From: a virus | Length of the DNA stretch: 33,822 nucleotides | Strand: one strand, 5' to 3' | Virus record (IMG/VR): IMGVR_UViG_3300045117_000212 | Span: 1 to 33,822 of that record | In this document: positions 6,901 through 15,966 of the stretch, piece after piece | Layout: each line of letters begins with the position of its first letter | Numbering within the stretch: position 1 is the first letter of the stretch | The notes under the pieces: generated by a model | Databases searched by the model: none | Told to the model about the DNA's origin: nothing | Seen by the model: the letters and a program-made list of their open reading frames with translations, nothing else | Translations under genes and position numbers: made by a program

Positions 6901-8225
6901 TGCAAACCGCTACATGGAGGCCCACCTCGAGGCAAATGGAAGCTTGGGAAATCCTACAAGATGTCACCACAACCGAACTCTTCTACGGCGGTGCGGCGGG
7001 GGGCGGAAAGTCTTACTTGGGCTGCGCATGGCTGCTCGCCTCATGCCTGCGGTATTCCGGCAGCCGTTGGCTTATGGGCCGCGCTGTCCTAAAGCACCTG
7101 AAGGATAGCACACTGCTCACCTTTTTCCAAGTCTGCAAGGAGTGGGGCATCAAGAAAGACGAGCAATACACCTACAACTCAATGGAAGGCGTAATAAAAT
7201 TCTTCAACGGCAGCGAAATCTATCTCAAAGACCTTTTCGCCTACCCCTCCGACCCAGAGTTCGACTCCTTCGGCTCAACTGAATTCACCGGCGCGTTTAT
7301 CGACGAGGGCAGCCAAGTGAGCGAGAAGGCCAAGAACATAATATCTGCCCGCCTGAGATACAAACACAAGGAATTCGAGCTTGTCCCAAAACTCCTCATA
7401 GGCAGCAATCCCTCGAAAAACTTCCTATATTACCAATTTTTCAAGCCGTCAAAGGAAGGAACACTCCCACCTTACCGCAAATTCGTAAGGGCAACCGTCG
7501 GAGACAATCCATATCTTCCCGCACAATACATTGAGCAGCTGCAACGGCTTGACAGGACAAGCCGGGAAAGGCTGTTGTTCGGCAATTTCGATTATGACGA
7601 CGACTCAAGCAAGCTGATGCAATACAATAAAATCACAGACATCTTCACAAACGCGAAAACGGCATCTGAAAAGAAATTCATAAGCTGCGACATTGCCCGA
7701 TTCGGAACGGACAAGACAATCGCGGTAAGGTGGGAAGGGCTGCATATTGCCGAGATAGCCGCGTGGCAGAAGGAAAGCACAAAGGAAACCAGGCTTAGGC
7801 TCGAAGCCATCGCCACAAAACACCAAATCCCAAGGAGCAACATCATCGTGGACGAGGACGGCGTGGGCGGCGGCGTGAAGGACGAAATGAACGGCATACT
7901 CGGATTCGTCAACAACAGCAGTCCGCTTGGGAACACCAACTACGCGAACCTGAAAAGCCAATGCTACTACAAACTTGCCGACTGCGTGAACCTTGGAAAG
8001 ATAAGTTGCGCGGAGCTGGAACCGAGAATAAAGGAGATGCTGATTGAGGACCTGGAGCAAATTGCGCGGAAAGACCCGGACAAGGATAGCAAGCCGGCAA
8101 TAGTTCCGAAAGAGGTGATAAAGGAGAAATTGGGCCGCAGCCCCGACGTGGGCGACGCGATAATGCTAAGAATGCATTTCGAGCTGAACCAAGAGAGTTT
8201 CGGAGTCGCAAGGAAGGGATGGTGA
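6900..8225 (+). CDS. terL: Terminase large subunit
   Basis: Four hundred and forty-one residues, a usual length. ATPase: Walker A G-G-A-A-G-G-G-K-S at about residue 30, Walker B FTGAFIDEG at about residue 130, and a coupling segment GSNPSKNFLY. RNase H-like nuclease: SCDIARFGTD, IIVDEDGVGGGV and DVGDAIML supply the acidic residues. It pumps DNA into the prohead and cuts it. The start is the ATG of the TAATG overlap at 6900; an open extension upstream is just the other frame of the previous gene. Confidence 0.95.
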   Translation: MQTATWRPTSRQMEAWEILQDVTTTELFYGGAAGGGKSYLGCAWLLASCLRYSGSRWLMGRAVLKHLKDSTLLTFFQVCKEWGIKKDEQYTYNSMEGVIKFFNGSEIYLKDLFAYPSDPEFDSFGSTEFTGAFIDEGSQVSEKAKNIISARLRYKHKEFELVPKLLIGSNPSKNFLYYQFFKPSKEGTLPPYRKFVRATVGDNPYLPAQYIEQLQRLDRTSRERLLFGNFDYDDDSSKLMQYNKITDIFTNAKTASEKKFISCDIARFGTDKTIAVRWEGLHIAEIAAWQKESTKETRLRLEAIATKHQIPRSNIIVDEDGVGGGVKDEMNGILGFVNNSSPLGNTNYANLKSQCYYKLADCVNLGKISCAELEPRIKEMLIEDLEQIARKDPDKDSKPAIVPKEVIKEKLGRSPDVGDAIMLRMHFELNQESFGVARKGW

Positions 8226-8665
8226 TGGGCTTTTACAAGAACTTCATAAGGCTCCACGAATTCACGAAAAAGAGCAAATGGAGCTGCGACGGGCAAACAA
8301 AGGTCTTCAACAAATACAACAAACTATCCTTCCCAAGCGACGAGTCAAACAAACTTACTTTTGACGAATGGATTATACAGGCTGCAATCGCCTACAAGCT
8401 GCATGAGAACGGAGTGCCTTTTATCTCAAACAAGCACTTCTACAAGATAGACGTTTTCGGGGACGTTGTCGGGAACGAAACAATAAAGATTCTGAGGCTG
8501 GACAAAATGGAAGCGATACAAAACCGCCCCTCGGAGATTTTCAAGACAATAAACTATGTGAAATACAAGGAGATTCAGGACTTCATGGAGATGCTTTACG
8601 AATATGCGGACGGGATAGTGAAGAACTCCCAGAAGCCGCCAAAGGGAAGCATGAAGGGTTTATGA
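8225..8665 (+). CDS. Hypothetical protein after the large terminase
   Basis: About 146 residues, MGFYKNFIRLHEFTKKSKW.... The start at 8225 overlaps the terminase stop (TGATG); an ATG at 8219 is also possible. Aromatic and charged, soluble, no motifs recognised. Its position between terminase and portal suggests a packaging or head role, but this is inference. The stop overlaps the first copy of the 16-bp late promoter. Confidence 0.6.
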   Translation: MGFYKNFIRLHEFTKKSKWSCDGQTKVFNKYNKLSFPSDESNKLTFDEWIIQAAIAYKLHENGVPFISNKHFYKIDVFGDVVGNETIKILRLDKMEAIQNRPSEIFKTINYVKYKEIQDFMEMLYEYADGIVKNSQKPPKGSMKGL

Positions 8666-8680
8666 GTGTTATTTAAAAAG
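8665..8680 (+). promoter_or_regulatory. Late promoter element, copy 1
   Basis: AGTGTTATTTAAAAAG, starting on the last base of the upstream TGA. TATA-like core; ends 22 nt before the portal ATG at 8703, so the transcript may start at or next to that ATG. A purine-rich AGGAGGAGG lies between. Confidence 0.7.
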
Positions 8681-8702
8681 TCGGCAGGAGGAGGTTGAAG
8701 GT

Positions 8703-10919
8703 ATGAAAATACTCGGCTTTGAGCTATTCGGAAGTGGGGCAAAAACGCCAGTATCGGAAGCGCGTCCATTGAAGGCATACAGTTCCAGCGAGATGGACGT
8801 CGTTGAAATGCAGTTCCCTCGACTTGGGCTTGAATCGCTTTTCAGTTACGTTTATTACTCAGACACCTACCGCGCCATAACGGATGCGCTCGTAAGGGAA
8901 CTCTTCAGGAACGGCGCAGACTTCACTCCAAAGTTCACGGCAAAATGCACAAACAACCTCTGCCAGGCGGAATTTGACTACGAAGTTGAAAACTGCCCAG
9001 AGTGCAACAGCCCGACAAGGGAGCCCGACCACCAGCAACAGTGGATTTTCAAGGAGTTCGTTTCCGAAGCAAACGCAAACGGGCAGCCATTGGAAGCAGT
9101 AATGAAATCAATCGAGATAGACCTTGACGCGGTTGACAACGGCTACCTGCTTGTCCTGAAAGCCTACACGTTTGGCGCACAAGGGGAAATAATCGGCGCA
9201 GACGTAAAAGAACTGCTCCGAGGCGACCCAAGAGTAATGAGGAAGATAATCGACAGGAAAGGGAGACCGGGCTACGATTGGGACTCTGGGAAAAGAATAC
9301 ATGTCTGCCCCATGCACCGCAACAAGGCGCAGGAAGGCCCAAGATGCTCCGACTGCCAGCTAAAACTCTACCCTGCCTACTTCGTGGCTTTCTCCGAAAT
9401 TCCAACGTATTACCTTGCGGGAGAAGTCTGCCACAGGACAAAATACTCGCAGACAATCTACTACGGTTTCCCCCCGATACTCACGCTGCTCCCAAAAATC
9501 CAAATCCTTCTGGCGCAGGACAAATACATGAGGGCATACTACTACGGGAAAAAATCTCCAAAGGGTATTTTGGCATGGATGACAGGCTCGGTGGAATCAG
9601 CGGAAAAGAAATGGTCGGAATTTGTGGACAGGGCAATAGAGGAGCCAAACAACGTGTTCCCTCTTTTCATAAATCCCGGGCAAGCCAACACAAACGGGGA
9701 CGTGGTGAAATTCATCGACCTGATGCGGACGCCACAAGAAATGCAATACATAGACGTGCGGCAGGAATTAATCACGAAGATAGGAGCATTCCACGGGGTA
9801 ATGCCGATTTTCCAAGCAGACCTGTCACAGAGCGCGGGCTTGAATTCAGAAGGATTGCAGGTAACGGTAACAACGAGGGCGGTGGAAACAGGGCAATCCG
9901 TCCATAATTCATTCTTCGCTTTCTTGGGCTATCAGTTGGGGCTCGTCGATTGGGAATACAAGCTCAATCCCCCGGAGGAAAAGGACGAGATGGCGGAACT
10001 GCAACGGGAAGCCCAGAAAATCGCAAATGCACAAGGAATGAAGAACCTCGGATTTGAGGTGAGCCTGGATGACAGCGGCGAGTTCAAATTCACGGAAAAG
10101 CCGGAAGGGATGCAAAACCTTCCTTTTGGACAGATACCCGAGTTTGGCGCAGGAAGCACGGACGAAGCAAGCGGAACTCCCGACAAAGGCAGATTAGACG
10201 GGGAGCCTTTTGACGAGGGACGAATGATGAAGACCGCTGCCGAAAAAAAAAATTCCCAAGACCAGTATGAGGAAGCGATAAAAAGCGCCATTTCAAGATT
10301 CACACGAGGGAACGCAAAGGAGCTAATCACCGCAATCTCAAGAAGCCTCGTGATGAAGTTTGATGCAATCACCGACAAGTATTTCACAAGAATTTACAAG
10401 GAGAAACTAATCGAATTGGAAAACAGGCTTGGAATAGATTTGGGCTTCACGAAAGACGACAGGGACACATTAATGGCGCTAAAGTCCCAAAGGGTTCTTT
10501 CAAGGGCATACCAAGACCTTGCCCAAAACGTGGAAAAAATGGTGAATGAGGCAACAAGCAAATCCGAATCCAAGGAGCAATTAGCCTCATACATCGACGA
10601 GATAAAAACCTCTACAAGCAGCAACGCCGAGCTAATCGCAAGGACAGAAACGGCAAAAATACAGTCGGCGGCTAATCTTACGAATTTCCGCAAAGCATTC
10701 CCCAAGGGCTTCATGGTAAGGCACGCAGGCCCGACTGACGAAAGGACAACAAAGACGTGCAGAAGAATCATGGAGAGGACAAGGAAAGGAGTCACGGAAG
10801 CGGAATACTACGACACCCTGAAAGAGGAATCAGCAAAGGACTTCCCGACATGGACCGTGGATAGGGAAGCCCCTGTAGCCCATATCCAATGCAGACACAG
10901 GCCCGAGGTGCTGGTTTAG
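8703..10919 (+). CDS. Portal protein with zinc-finger insertions and C-terminal MuF domain
   Basis: Seven hundred and thirty-eight residues. The central part (VFPLFINPG ... FIDLMRTPQEMQYI ... FGVMPIFQ-like stretch, TTRAVETGQS) resembles phage portals. Two Cys-rich insertions lie in the N-terminal third: C-T-N-N-L-C ... C-P-E-C and H-V-C-P-M-H ... C-S-D-C, unusual for portals. The C-terminal ~170 residues (LIARTETAKIQSA ... GPTDERTTKTC ... HIQCRHRP) match the Mu gpF/SPP1 gp7 head-morphogenesis domain, so the gene is a portal-MuF fusion. It forms the ring through which DNA enters, with the MuF part inside the prohead. Ends in a TAGTG overlap with the next gene. Confidence 0.85.
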   Translation: MKILGFELFGSGAKTPVSEARPLKAYSSSEMDVVEMQFPRLGLESLFSYVYYSDTYRAITDALVRELFRNGADFTPKFTAKCTNNLCQAEFDYEVENCPECNSPTREPDHQQQWIFKEFVSEANANGQPLEAVMKSIEIDLDAVDNGYLLVLKAYTFGAQGEIIGADVKELLRGDPRVMRKIIDRKGRPGYDWDSGKRIHVCPMHRNKAQEGPRCSDCQLKLYPAYFVAFSEIPTYYLAGEVCHRTKYSQTIYYGFPPILTLLPKIQILLAQDKYMRAYYYGKKSPKGILAWMTGSVESAEKKWSEFVDRAIEEPNNVFPLFINPGQANTNGDVVKFIDLMRTPQEMQYIDVRQELITKIGAFHGVMPIFQADLSQSAGLNSEGLQVTVTTRAVETGQSVHNSFFAFLGYQLGLVDWEYKLNPPEEKDEMAELQREAQKIANAQGMKNLGFEVSLDDSGEFKFTEKPEGMQNLPFGQIPEFGAGSTDEASGTPDKGRLDGEPFDEGRMMKTAAEKKNSQDQYEEAIKSAISRFTRGNAKELITAISRSLVMKFDAITDKYFTRIYKEKLIELENRLGIDLGFTKDDRDTLMALKSQRVLSRAYQDLAQNVEKMVNEATSKSESKEQLASYIDEIKTSTSSNAELIARTETAKIQSAANLTNFRKAFPKGFMVRHAGPTDERTTKTCRRIMERTRKGVTEAEYYDTLKEESAKDFPTWTVDREAPVAHIQCRHRPEVLV

Positions 10920-11308
10920 TGGGAGACGAGGCGGCTTATCTGGCATTCATAGATGAGGTTCTCACAATCGTAGCCTACAAAATACTGAACCAGGCAAACA
11001 AGAACATAGACGACTACAAAATAAACGACACCGGGCGACTTAGGGGCTCAGGGGTGGTGGAACCAGCTGGAGAGGAATATTTGATTGTCTGGAAAGCCCC
11101 TTATTCGGGGGCAATTGAGTTTGGCTCACACCCACACATGGTTCCAGCAGAAGTCCTGTATGGCTGGGTAAGGAGAAAAATGAGAATAAGCGATGACAGA
11201 AGAGCATGGGGAATCGCTTATGCAATCCAGAAGGAAATAGCCGAAAGCGGACAAACAGGAAGGCACTTCATAAGGGACGCAATAGACATGATGGCTGCCA
11301 ATCCTTAG
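10919..11308 (+). CDS. HK97 gp10-like head-tail/neck protein
   Basis: One hundred and twenty-nine residues from a GTG overlapping the portal stop, with GAGGTG about 9 nt upstream. The motif D-T-G-R-L-R-G-S followed by YSGAIEFGSHPHMVP and a tail helix is the HK97 gp10 family signature. Such proteins usually act in head-tail joining or tail completion, though the gene here lies early, between portal and protease. Good family match, role inferred. Confidence 0.75.
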   Translation: MGDEAAYLAFIDEVLTIVAYKILNQANKNIDDYKINDTGRLRGSGVVEPAGEEYLIVWKAPYSGAIEFGSHPHMVPAEVLYGWVRRKMRISDDRRAWGIAYAIQKEIAESGQTGRHFIRDAIDMMAANP

Positions 11309-11322
11309 TGTTATTTAAAAAG
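11307..11322 (+). promoter_or_regulatory. Late promoter element, copy 2
   Basis: AGTGTTATTTAAAAAG on the TAG stop of the gp10-like gene. It ends 21 nt before the ATG at 11344 but only 6 nt before the ATG at 11329, which favours 11344 as the protease start. Confidence 0.7.
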
Positions 11323-11343
11323 GGGAAGATGGAAGTGTTTGAT

Positions 11344-12387
11344 ATGCAAGCGCACATGACAAACTTGGCTTCACCTGCAATTGAGGGCAGTCCATCCATA
11401 TCACCCCCAATACTGATTAAGAATGAAGGTTTGCCCTCGCAGGATGAGGCATTTTACATTCTCAACTCAGACGAAAGGCTCTTTACGGCGTGGCTGTCCG
11501 TAGAGATAAAGGACAACCAAGGGCAGATAATCCCAATGGGCGAGTTCAAAAAGTCAATGCCGATGTGGATGGCAAGAGGGGCGCCGATAACAATAATGCA
11601 CTCCAACATGGTGGTAGGAAAGTGCCTCAATTACCAATTTGCGACAAACCCGGCTACGGGAGCAGAAGGAATACTTGTAACAGGATTGATTTTCAAAGGA
11701 AACACGCTTGACGACCAAGCATGGGAAAAGGTGCAGTCAAAACAGTTCGCAGGCGTTTCAGTAGGCGGGACGGCTTCACTCAAAAAATCAAAGGACGGCA
11801 TATTGAGGGGCTTTGAACTGTTTGAGATGGCTCTTGCAGATAAACCCGCAAACCCGGCAGCAGTAATAGAGACAGTTTCTCAGGTGGCAAAAGCAGATAC
11901 AACGCCAGTAAAAACGGAAAAAATCAACAAAGGTGATTTTGTGCCAGATGATGAAAAGAAACCCGAGGAGGAAAAGCCGAAGGTGGAAACAAAAGTCGAA
12001 CCTCCAAAAGAGGAAGCTCCGCCAGTGGCTCCTCCAAAAGAGGAAACAAAAACAGAAATGCCTCCGACTTCAGCACCACCAGCAGAAGCACAATCGGACA
12101 CGGCTGAGATGAAGGCGATACTGGTAAAAATCTATGAAATGCTCACATCCGCTCAACATGTCAAGGAGTCTGTGAAAACAGGAACAGCCCCTGTAGAGAC
12201 AAAATCGGACATAACGGCAGTGAGAAAATCAGAGGCGGAAATATCAACGCCGAGACCAGATGCCGTTTCTGACTTCTCCCCAAAAGAGGAGAAGAAAACC
12301 CTTGGCGACAAAGCGGTTGAAATCGCAAAGGGACTGGTAAGGTTCAACCCCCGCGAAGACTACCGGGCAAGAAGTAGCCAAAACTAA
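11344..12387 (+). CDS. XkdF-like prohead protease fused to scaffold-like tail
   Basis: Three hundred and forty-seven residues from ATG 11344 (352 from 11329). Residues 30-200 follow the XkdF putative serine protease pattern: FTAWLSVEIKDNQG, the H of 'ITIMHSNMVVGKC', and the S of 'FAGVSVGGTA', the likely catalytic His and Ser. The second half is rich in Pro, Glu and Lys, ending in helices, as in scaffold domains. The position directly before the capsid gene fits a protease-scaffold that shapes and matures the prohead. The promoter overlaps the preceding stop. Confidence 0.8.
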   Translation: MQAHMTNLASPAIEGSPSISPPILIKNEGLPSQDEAFYILNSDERLFTAWLSVEIKDNQGQIIPMGEFKKSMPMWMARGAPITIMHSNMVVGKCLNYQFATNPATGAEGILVTGLIFKGNTLDDQAWEKVQSKQFAGVSVGGTASLKKSKDGILRGFELFEMALADKPANPAAVIETVSQVAKADTTPVKTEKINKGDFVPDDEKKPEEEKPKVETKVEPPKEEAPPVAPPKEETKTEMPPTSAPPAEAQSDTAEMKAILVKIYEMLTSAQHVKESVKTGTAPVETKSDITAVRKSEAEISTPRPDAVSDFSPKEEKKTLGDKAVEIAKGLVRFNPREDYRARSSQN

Positions 12388-12396
12388 GGTGATAAA

Positions 12397-13596
12397 ATGC
12401 AATGGAACTATGGAAGCCAAGAAAACCTTGCTCTTTACGAGAGGCTCATCCAAGAGCAATACAAAGGAGTGCCAGCCTCTCCGTCTGACGTAACGTCAGT
12501 GAACAAAGCCGATGCGCCTATACTGTCCTCAACGACAGGCTTTTTCAATCCGGTTTATGGGGCGTCGGTAATGCAGCAACTCGCCCACGACAGCGTCCTT
12601 TTCGGGATGCTGCCAAAATACCCCTACAAGAAAAGGGGATTCAGGGCTGAAACCACGAGATTCGTGACAAGCGGAGTGGGTGTTGCGGAAAACGCAGCAG
12701 TGCCTGACAGCGTGAAAAACGCAATTGCAGCGGTTGATGTTCCAATAAAGGAGCACGCAATCACTGTTGAGATTTCAGAAAGACAGAGGCTCCTGATGGA
12801 AGCGGGGGACGACACAGCATATACCGACTACGCGGGAGTGATGGAAAGCGCAAAGAGGAGTTTCTCCTATGCTTACGACGCTGACATAAATACCGACGTA
12901 ACAACAGTCGCCTCCAACAACTCGGAGTCAATCGACAGGGTTGTTTCCTCATATGCAGAGGTTACTAACTGCGCTGATGTGAATGCAAACGACGCTGACA
13001 TTTACTCACTGGACAGGGATGCAGCTGCTTCATGGACGGATGCATATGTGAATCATGGCTCCAACGTAACAAGGGTTCTTTCAGACACCATCGTTAGGGC
13101 TGTTATGAGCAATACCGTTTCCAACGGGGCAGACCCCAGGACCCAAGTCTGGTATACAGGCGCAGACACTTACGAGGCACTTGTCGGATTGTATGGCACA
13201 CAGAACAGATACGCTATGCAATTCACAGGCCCCGGGACAAGTGCAGTGTCCGGAGAGCCCGCAAAAGGAATCGCTTACGGGATGGAGATGGCGACCCTTT
13301 ACGGAAGACCCTTCTTCGTTGCACCAACAGGAAAAGTGGTTGCAAACGGAGCAGCAGGAGCAGGAACGGCAATATCAAACCTCTACCTGCTTGACTTGGG
13401 AACCGACCCAATCTATGGCGAACCAATATTGGGCATAAAGACGCTCAGGGCTCCAATCCTTGCAAAGACAGGACTGATGGACGGTTACCCTGCGCACGCA
13501 AAGCTCGGCAACGAAACCATCATCTACGCTGCAATGGAGCTTGAATGCAAGAACTTTAAGCGACAGGGCAAAGCGAGAGACCTTGCAGCACCCTAA
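12397..13596 (+). CDS. Major capsid protein, HK97-type
   Basis: Three hundred and ninety-nine residues. AGGTGAT, a perfect SD, lies 4 nt before the ATG. The sequence has the expected N-arm, then an E-loop-like stretch (PYKKRGFRAETTRFVTSGVG), a long helix region (VEISERQRLLMEAGDDTAY) and C-terminal TDPIYGEPILGIKTLRAP, in keeping with HK97-fold capsid proteins. Neighbours (protease before, small head proteins after) support this. There is no signal peptide and only about three N-X-S/T sequons, unlike the fibre proteins. A hairpin follows the stop. Confidence 0.8.
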   Translation: MQWNYGSQENLALYERLIQEQYKGVPASPSDVTSVNKADAPILSSTTGFFNPVYGASVMQQLAHDSVLFGMLPKYPYKKRGFRAETTRFVTSGVGVAENAAVPDSVKNAIAAVDVPIKEHAITVEISERQRLLMEAGDDTAYTDYAGVMESAKRSFSYAYDADINTDVTTVASNNSESIDRVVSSYAEVTNCADVNANDADIYSLDRDAAASWTDAYVNHGSNVTRVLSDTIVRAVMSNTVSNGADPRTQVWYTGADTYEALVGLYGTQNRYAMQFTGPGTSAVSGEPAKGIAYGMEMATLYGRPFFVAPTGKVVANGAAGAGTAISNLYLLDLGTDPIYGEPILGIKTLRAPILAKTGLMDGYPAHAKLGNETIIYAAMELECKNFKRQGKARDLAAP

Positions 13597-13619
13597 ATGA
13601 TTGAATGATATTCCCTGTG

Positions 13620-13647
13620 TGCGCCGTGGGTAATTTTTAACGGCGCA
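13620..13647 (+). terminator. Hairpin after the capsid gene
   Basis: Perfect 8-bp arms TGCGCCGT and ACGGCGCA around a 12-nt AT-rich loop (GGGTAATTTTTA). It lies 23 nt after the capsid stop and 25 nt before the next start. It may stabilise or partly end the capsid mRNA; the TAATTTTTAA in its loop could also be a weak TATA box. Confidence 0.55.
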
Positions 13648-13672
13648 GAATAACCCTAAGAGGTGTGTGTTT

Positions 13673-13972
13673 GTGGCAAAAGTATTGAGGACGAAAGGGG
13701 GAGTGCGGGAAATCCAGTATTATGTGGCGGAAGGCGGAGGCTACCAGTTCGGGGATTCAGGAGAAACGGCTGGAATGTGCCTTGTGTTGAAAGAAAAACA
13801 CGTGTCCGAACTCCTGGCTGCACATGGGGACGATTTGGAAATTGTCCAAGAAAGCAAATGGCCTGAAATCTACAAGAAAAAGGCACAATCGTTTGAAGAA
13901 GACCTATTGGGGAAAGCGACAGCGGCGTTCCCTGAGGTCGTCGAGAAACTGACCGGAAAGAAAAAAAAATAA
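13673..13972 (+). CDS. Small head protein of unknown function
   Basis: Ninety-nine residues from GTG 13673 (MAKVLRTKGGVREIQYYV...), chosen because GAGGTG is 7 nt upstream. The N-terminal part looks beta-rich; the end is a Lys-rich helix. It lies between capsid and other structural genes, so a head accessory role is likely but unproven. Confidence 0.6.
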   Translation: MAKVLRTKGGVREIQYYVAEGGGYQFGDSGETAGMCLVLKEKHVSELLAAHGDDLEIVQESKWPEIYKKKAQSFEEDLLGKATAAFPEVVEKLTGKKKK

Positions 13973-13984
13973 TGAGGGATTGAC

Positions 13985-14239
13985 ATGGCATTTTCAAGCA
14001 CTTTGGTATTCAAAACTGTGATGGGGAACAAGAGCATGGAAGTTTGGTCTTTCAATTCTGCGGGCGTGACTTCTGGAAACATTGCCACAGGTCTCGCAAA
14101 CATAGCGGCAACCAAACTTGCAAACAAGACTGCTCAACGAGGAGTTGTGGACGACACGACCACCGCAGGGACAGTCGCACTCACAGGCCTTACATCAAAT
14201 GATGTTGGCTATGTGTTTGTTTGGGGACATTCGCTTTAG
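13985..14239 (+). CDS. Small hypothetical structural protein
   Basis: Eighty-four residues, rich in Thr, Ala and Gly: 'NIATGLANIAATKL' and 'GTVALTGLTSNDVGYVFVWGHSL'. No signal peptide. Composition and position suggest a capsid decoration or fibre-base protein. GAGGGA upstream serves as SD. Not recognised further. Confidence 0.55.
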   Translation: MAFSSTLVFKTVMGNKSMEVWSFNSAGVTSGNIATGLANIAATKLANKTAQRGVVDDTTTAGTVALTGLTSNDVGYVFVWGHSL

Positions 14240-14250
14240 AGGTGTTTCAC

Positions 14251-15354
14251 ATGATTAAGAGGCTGTTCGCCGGTCTTTTGCTACTGATGGCATTTGCATT
14301 TGGGGCAAGTTTGAGCTCCAACTTCTATCAGAGTGGCTTTGACGTAAGGCAGGCGACCATGACAAAAGAATACTATGGCAGCGAAACCGTCGGCTACTCG
14401 TCGGTTTTTGGCTCCATAAGATACCTCCAGGTCAAAAACTCAGGTGGAGAGGACATGTCGTATTCCATTCAGGATGACGCGGGAACAAGCCTCTATTCGG
14501 CGACGGTAGCCCCTGCCGCAACCCACACGAACAGGACTCTTCCCAACTACACCAATTACGGCGTGTTGAACCTCGTCTGTGCAAACAACTTCACAGGAGG
14601 CGGCAGCCTTCCAACAGGTCTTGTCTCATTCTGGAAACTTGACGAAGGGACAGGAAATACAACCGCCGACGTGAACGCTGCAAACACGCTTGAACTGCCA
14701 TCGGCACAAGGGGAAGGCGACAACACATGGACAACTTCGGGGAGATTCTACAATGCCACAACCCTCGACGGCGTGAATGACACGCTGCGACTGAACGACA
14801 GCGCAACAGTAAATGGAACAGCCTCAACGAGCTTCGCATGGGCGTTCTGGCTTTATCCAAACGCAGCACTTGGAACAAACAAGAGCGCGTATCTCTACCA
14901 CAAGGGAGTCAAGAACGGCAACGTAACGCCCGTTCCAATCAGCACAGGCGTAAATTCCACGGCTCTCCAGGCAATCAACAACACTGCCATAAAGCTGTTC
15001 GTCAATACCAACGTTACGCAAAGGACAGTCACTTACAACTCCGCCGACTTCAGCACTGCGGCATGGAGCCACTATTCAGTTACATTCAACGGCACCGACC
15101 TGAAGCTCTACATCAACGGGGCACTTGCAAGCAATGACACGCCAACCACTACCCAGAATCTCAATTGGACAAGCCAGAACTGGTTATTTGGGGATGGGTT
15201 CGACACAGGCAACAACAGCGTGGCATACTTCGCCAACTGGAACTATGACAGCATCATGTATTTCAACACGAGCCTCACAGCGGCGCAAGTGTCCTACCTT
15301 TACAACCAGACAAAGAAGGTGAATCTGCAAACAACAGTAATTGCCGTGAGGTGA
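14251..15354 (+). CDS. Secreted LamG/concanavalin-like protein, sequon-rich
   Basis: Three hundred and sixty-seven residues. Signal peptide at 1-18 (MIKRLFAGLLLLMAFAFG). From about residue 125 there is a LamG-like module: GLVSFWKLDEGTGN ... TLDGVNDTLRL ... FAWAFWLYP ... HYSVTFNGTDLKLYINGALAS ... YDSIMYFNTSLTAAQVSYLY. By my count about 18 N-X-S/T sequons. LamG folds bind sugars or protein surfaces, so attachment is a natural role. However, a signal peptide would export the protein, which is odd for a virion part assembled in the cytoplasm. GAGGTG precedes the ATG at 14251. Confidence 0.8.
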   Translation: MIKRLFAGLLLLMAFAFGASLSSNFYQSGFDVRQATMTKEYYGSETVGYSSVFGSIRYLQVKNSGGEDMSYSIQDDAGTSLYSATVAPAATHTNRTLPNYTNYGVLNLVCANNFTGGGSLPTGLVSFWKLDEGTGNTTADVNAANTLELPSAQGEGDNTWTTSGRFYNATTLDGVNDTLRLNDSATVNGTASTSFAWAFWLYPNAALGTNKSAYLYHKGVKNGNVTPVPISTGVNSTALQAINNTAIKLFVNTNVTQRTVTYNSADFSTAAWSHYSVTFNGTDLKLYINGALASNDTPTTTQNLNWTSQNWLFGDGFDTGNNSVAYFANWNYDSIMYFNTSLTAAQVSYLYNQTKKVNLQTTVIAVR

Positions 15355-15370
15355 GTTTTGGTGATTCAAA

Positions 15371-15958
15371 ATGCCAGCTGCACCACAATCCATTTCACGG
15401 AAGGACCTTGCTACCAAGAATGACCCCAACTCCATAAAGCAAGGAATCGCTGGCTATGGAGTATGTTCGGGACTTGCAGTTTCCGCAGGGACAGGGCTCC
15501 AGGTCTCCATCGCTTCCGGAAATGCCCTGTTTGCTTCAACACTCGTGATAAAAAGCGGAGCAACTACCTTGAACCTGACGGCTGCCGATTCAACCAACCC
15601 CCGAAAGGACATAATAGTTCTTGCTTCAGACGGGACAATAAGCGCAGTCGATGGAACGGCAGCAGCAATCTATCTTCCATCCGACACGAAGTTTCAGTTG
15701 CTCTCTCCCTATCCCGAGGCCATACCCTCTGGCAAGATAATACTGGCGGAGGTCTATGTGGCGGCAGGGGCAACGAGCCTTGCGGCTTCTGACATAAACG
15801 ACAAGAGGGTTTTGCTTTCAGGCAATTACAAAATCTCGACTGTTTTCTCGGCAGACGCAAATGGCATTACTTTTAAAGCAAGCGATGGAACAACTACCAT
15901 AGCCGTTCTTGATGACAGCGGAAATTGGGGAATAAAGGGAATGCAATACACATTATGA
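15371..15958 (+). CDS. Fibre/baseplate-type protein
   Basis: One hundred and ninety-five residues. The pattern NPRKDIIVLASDGTISAVDG ... IPSGKIILAEVYVAAGATSL ... DINDKR is characteristic of phage tail-fibre or baseplate proteins. No signal peptide, unlike its two flanking genes. GGTGAT lies before the ATG. The end overlaps a possible upstream start of the next gene (ATGA at 15955). Likely a fibre base or collar. Confidence 0.7.
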   Translation: MPAAPQSISRKDLATKNDPNSIKQGIAGYGVCSGLAVSAGTGLQVSIASGNALFASTLVIKSGATTLNLTAADSTNPRKDIIVLASDGTISAVDGTAAAIYLPSDTKFQLLSPYPEAIPSGKIILAEVYVAAGATSLAASDINDKRVLLSGNYKISTVFSADANGITFKASDGTTTIAVLDDSGNWGIKGMQYTL

Positions 15959-15966
15959 GGGAAACC

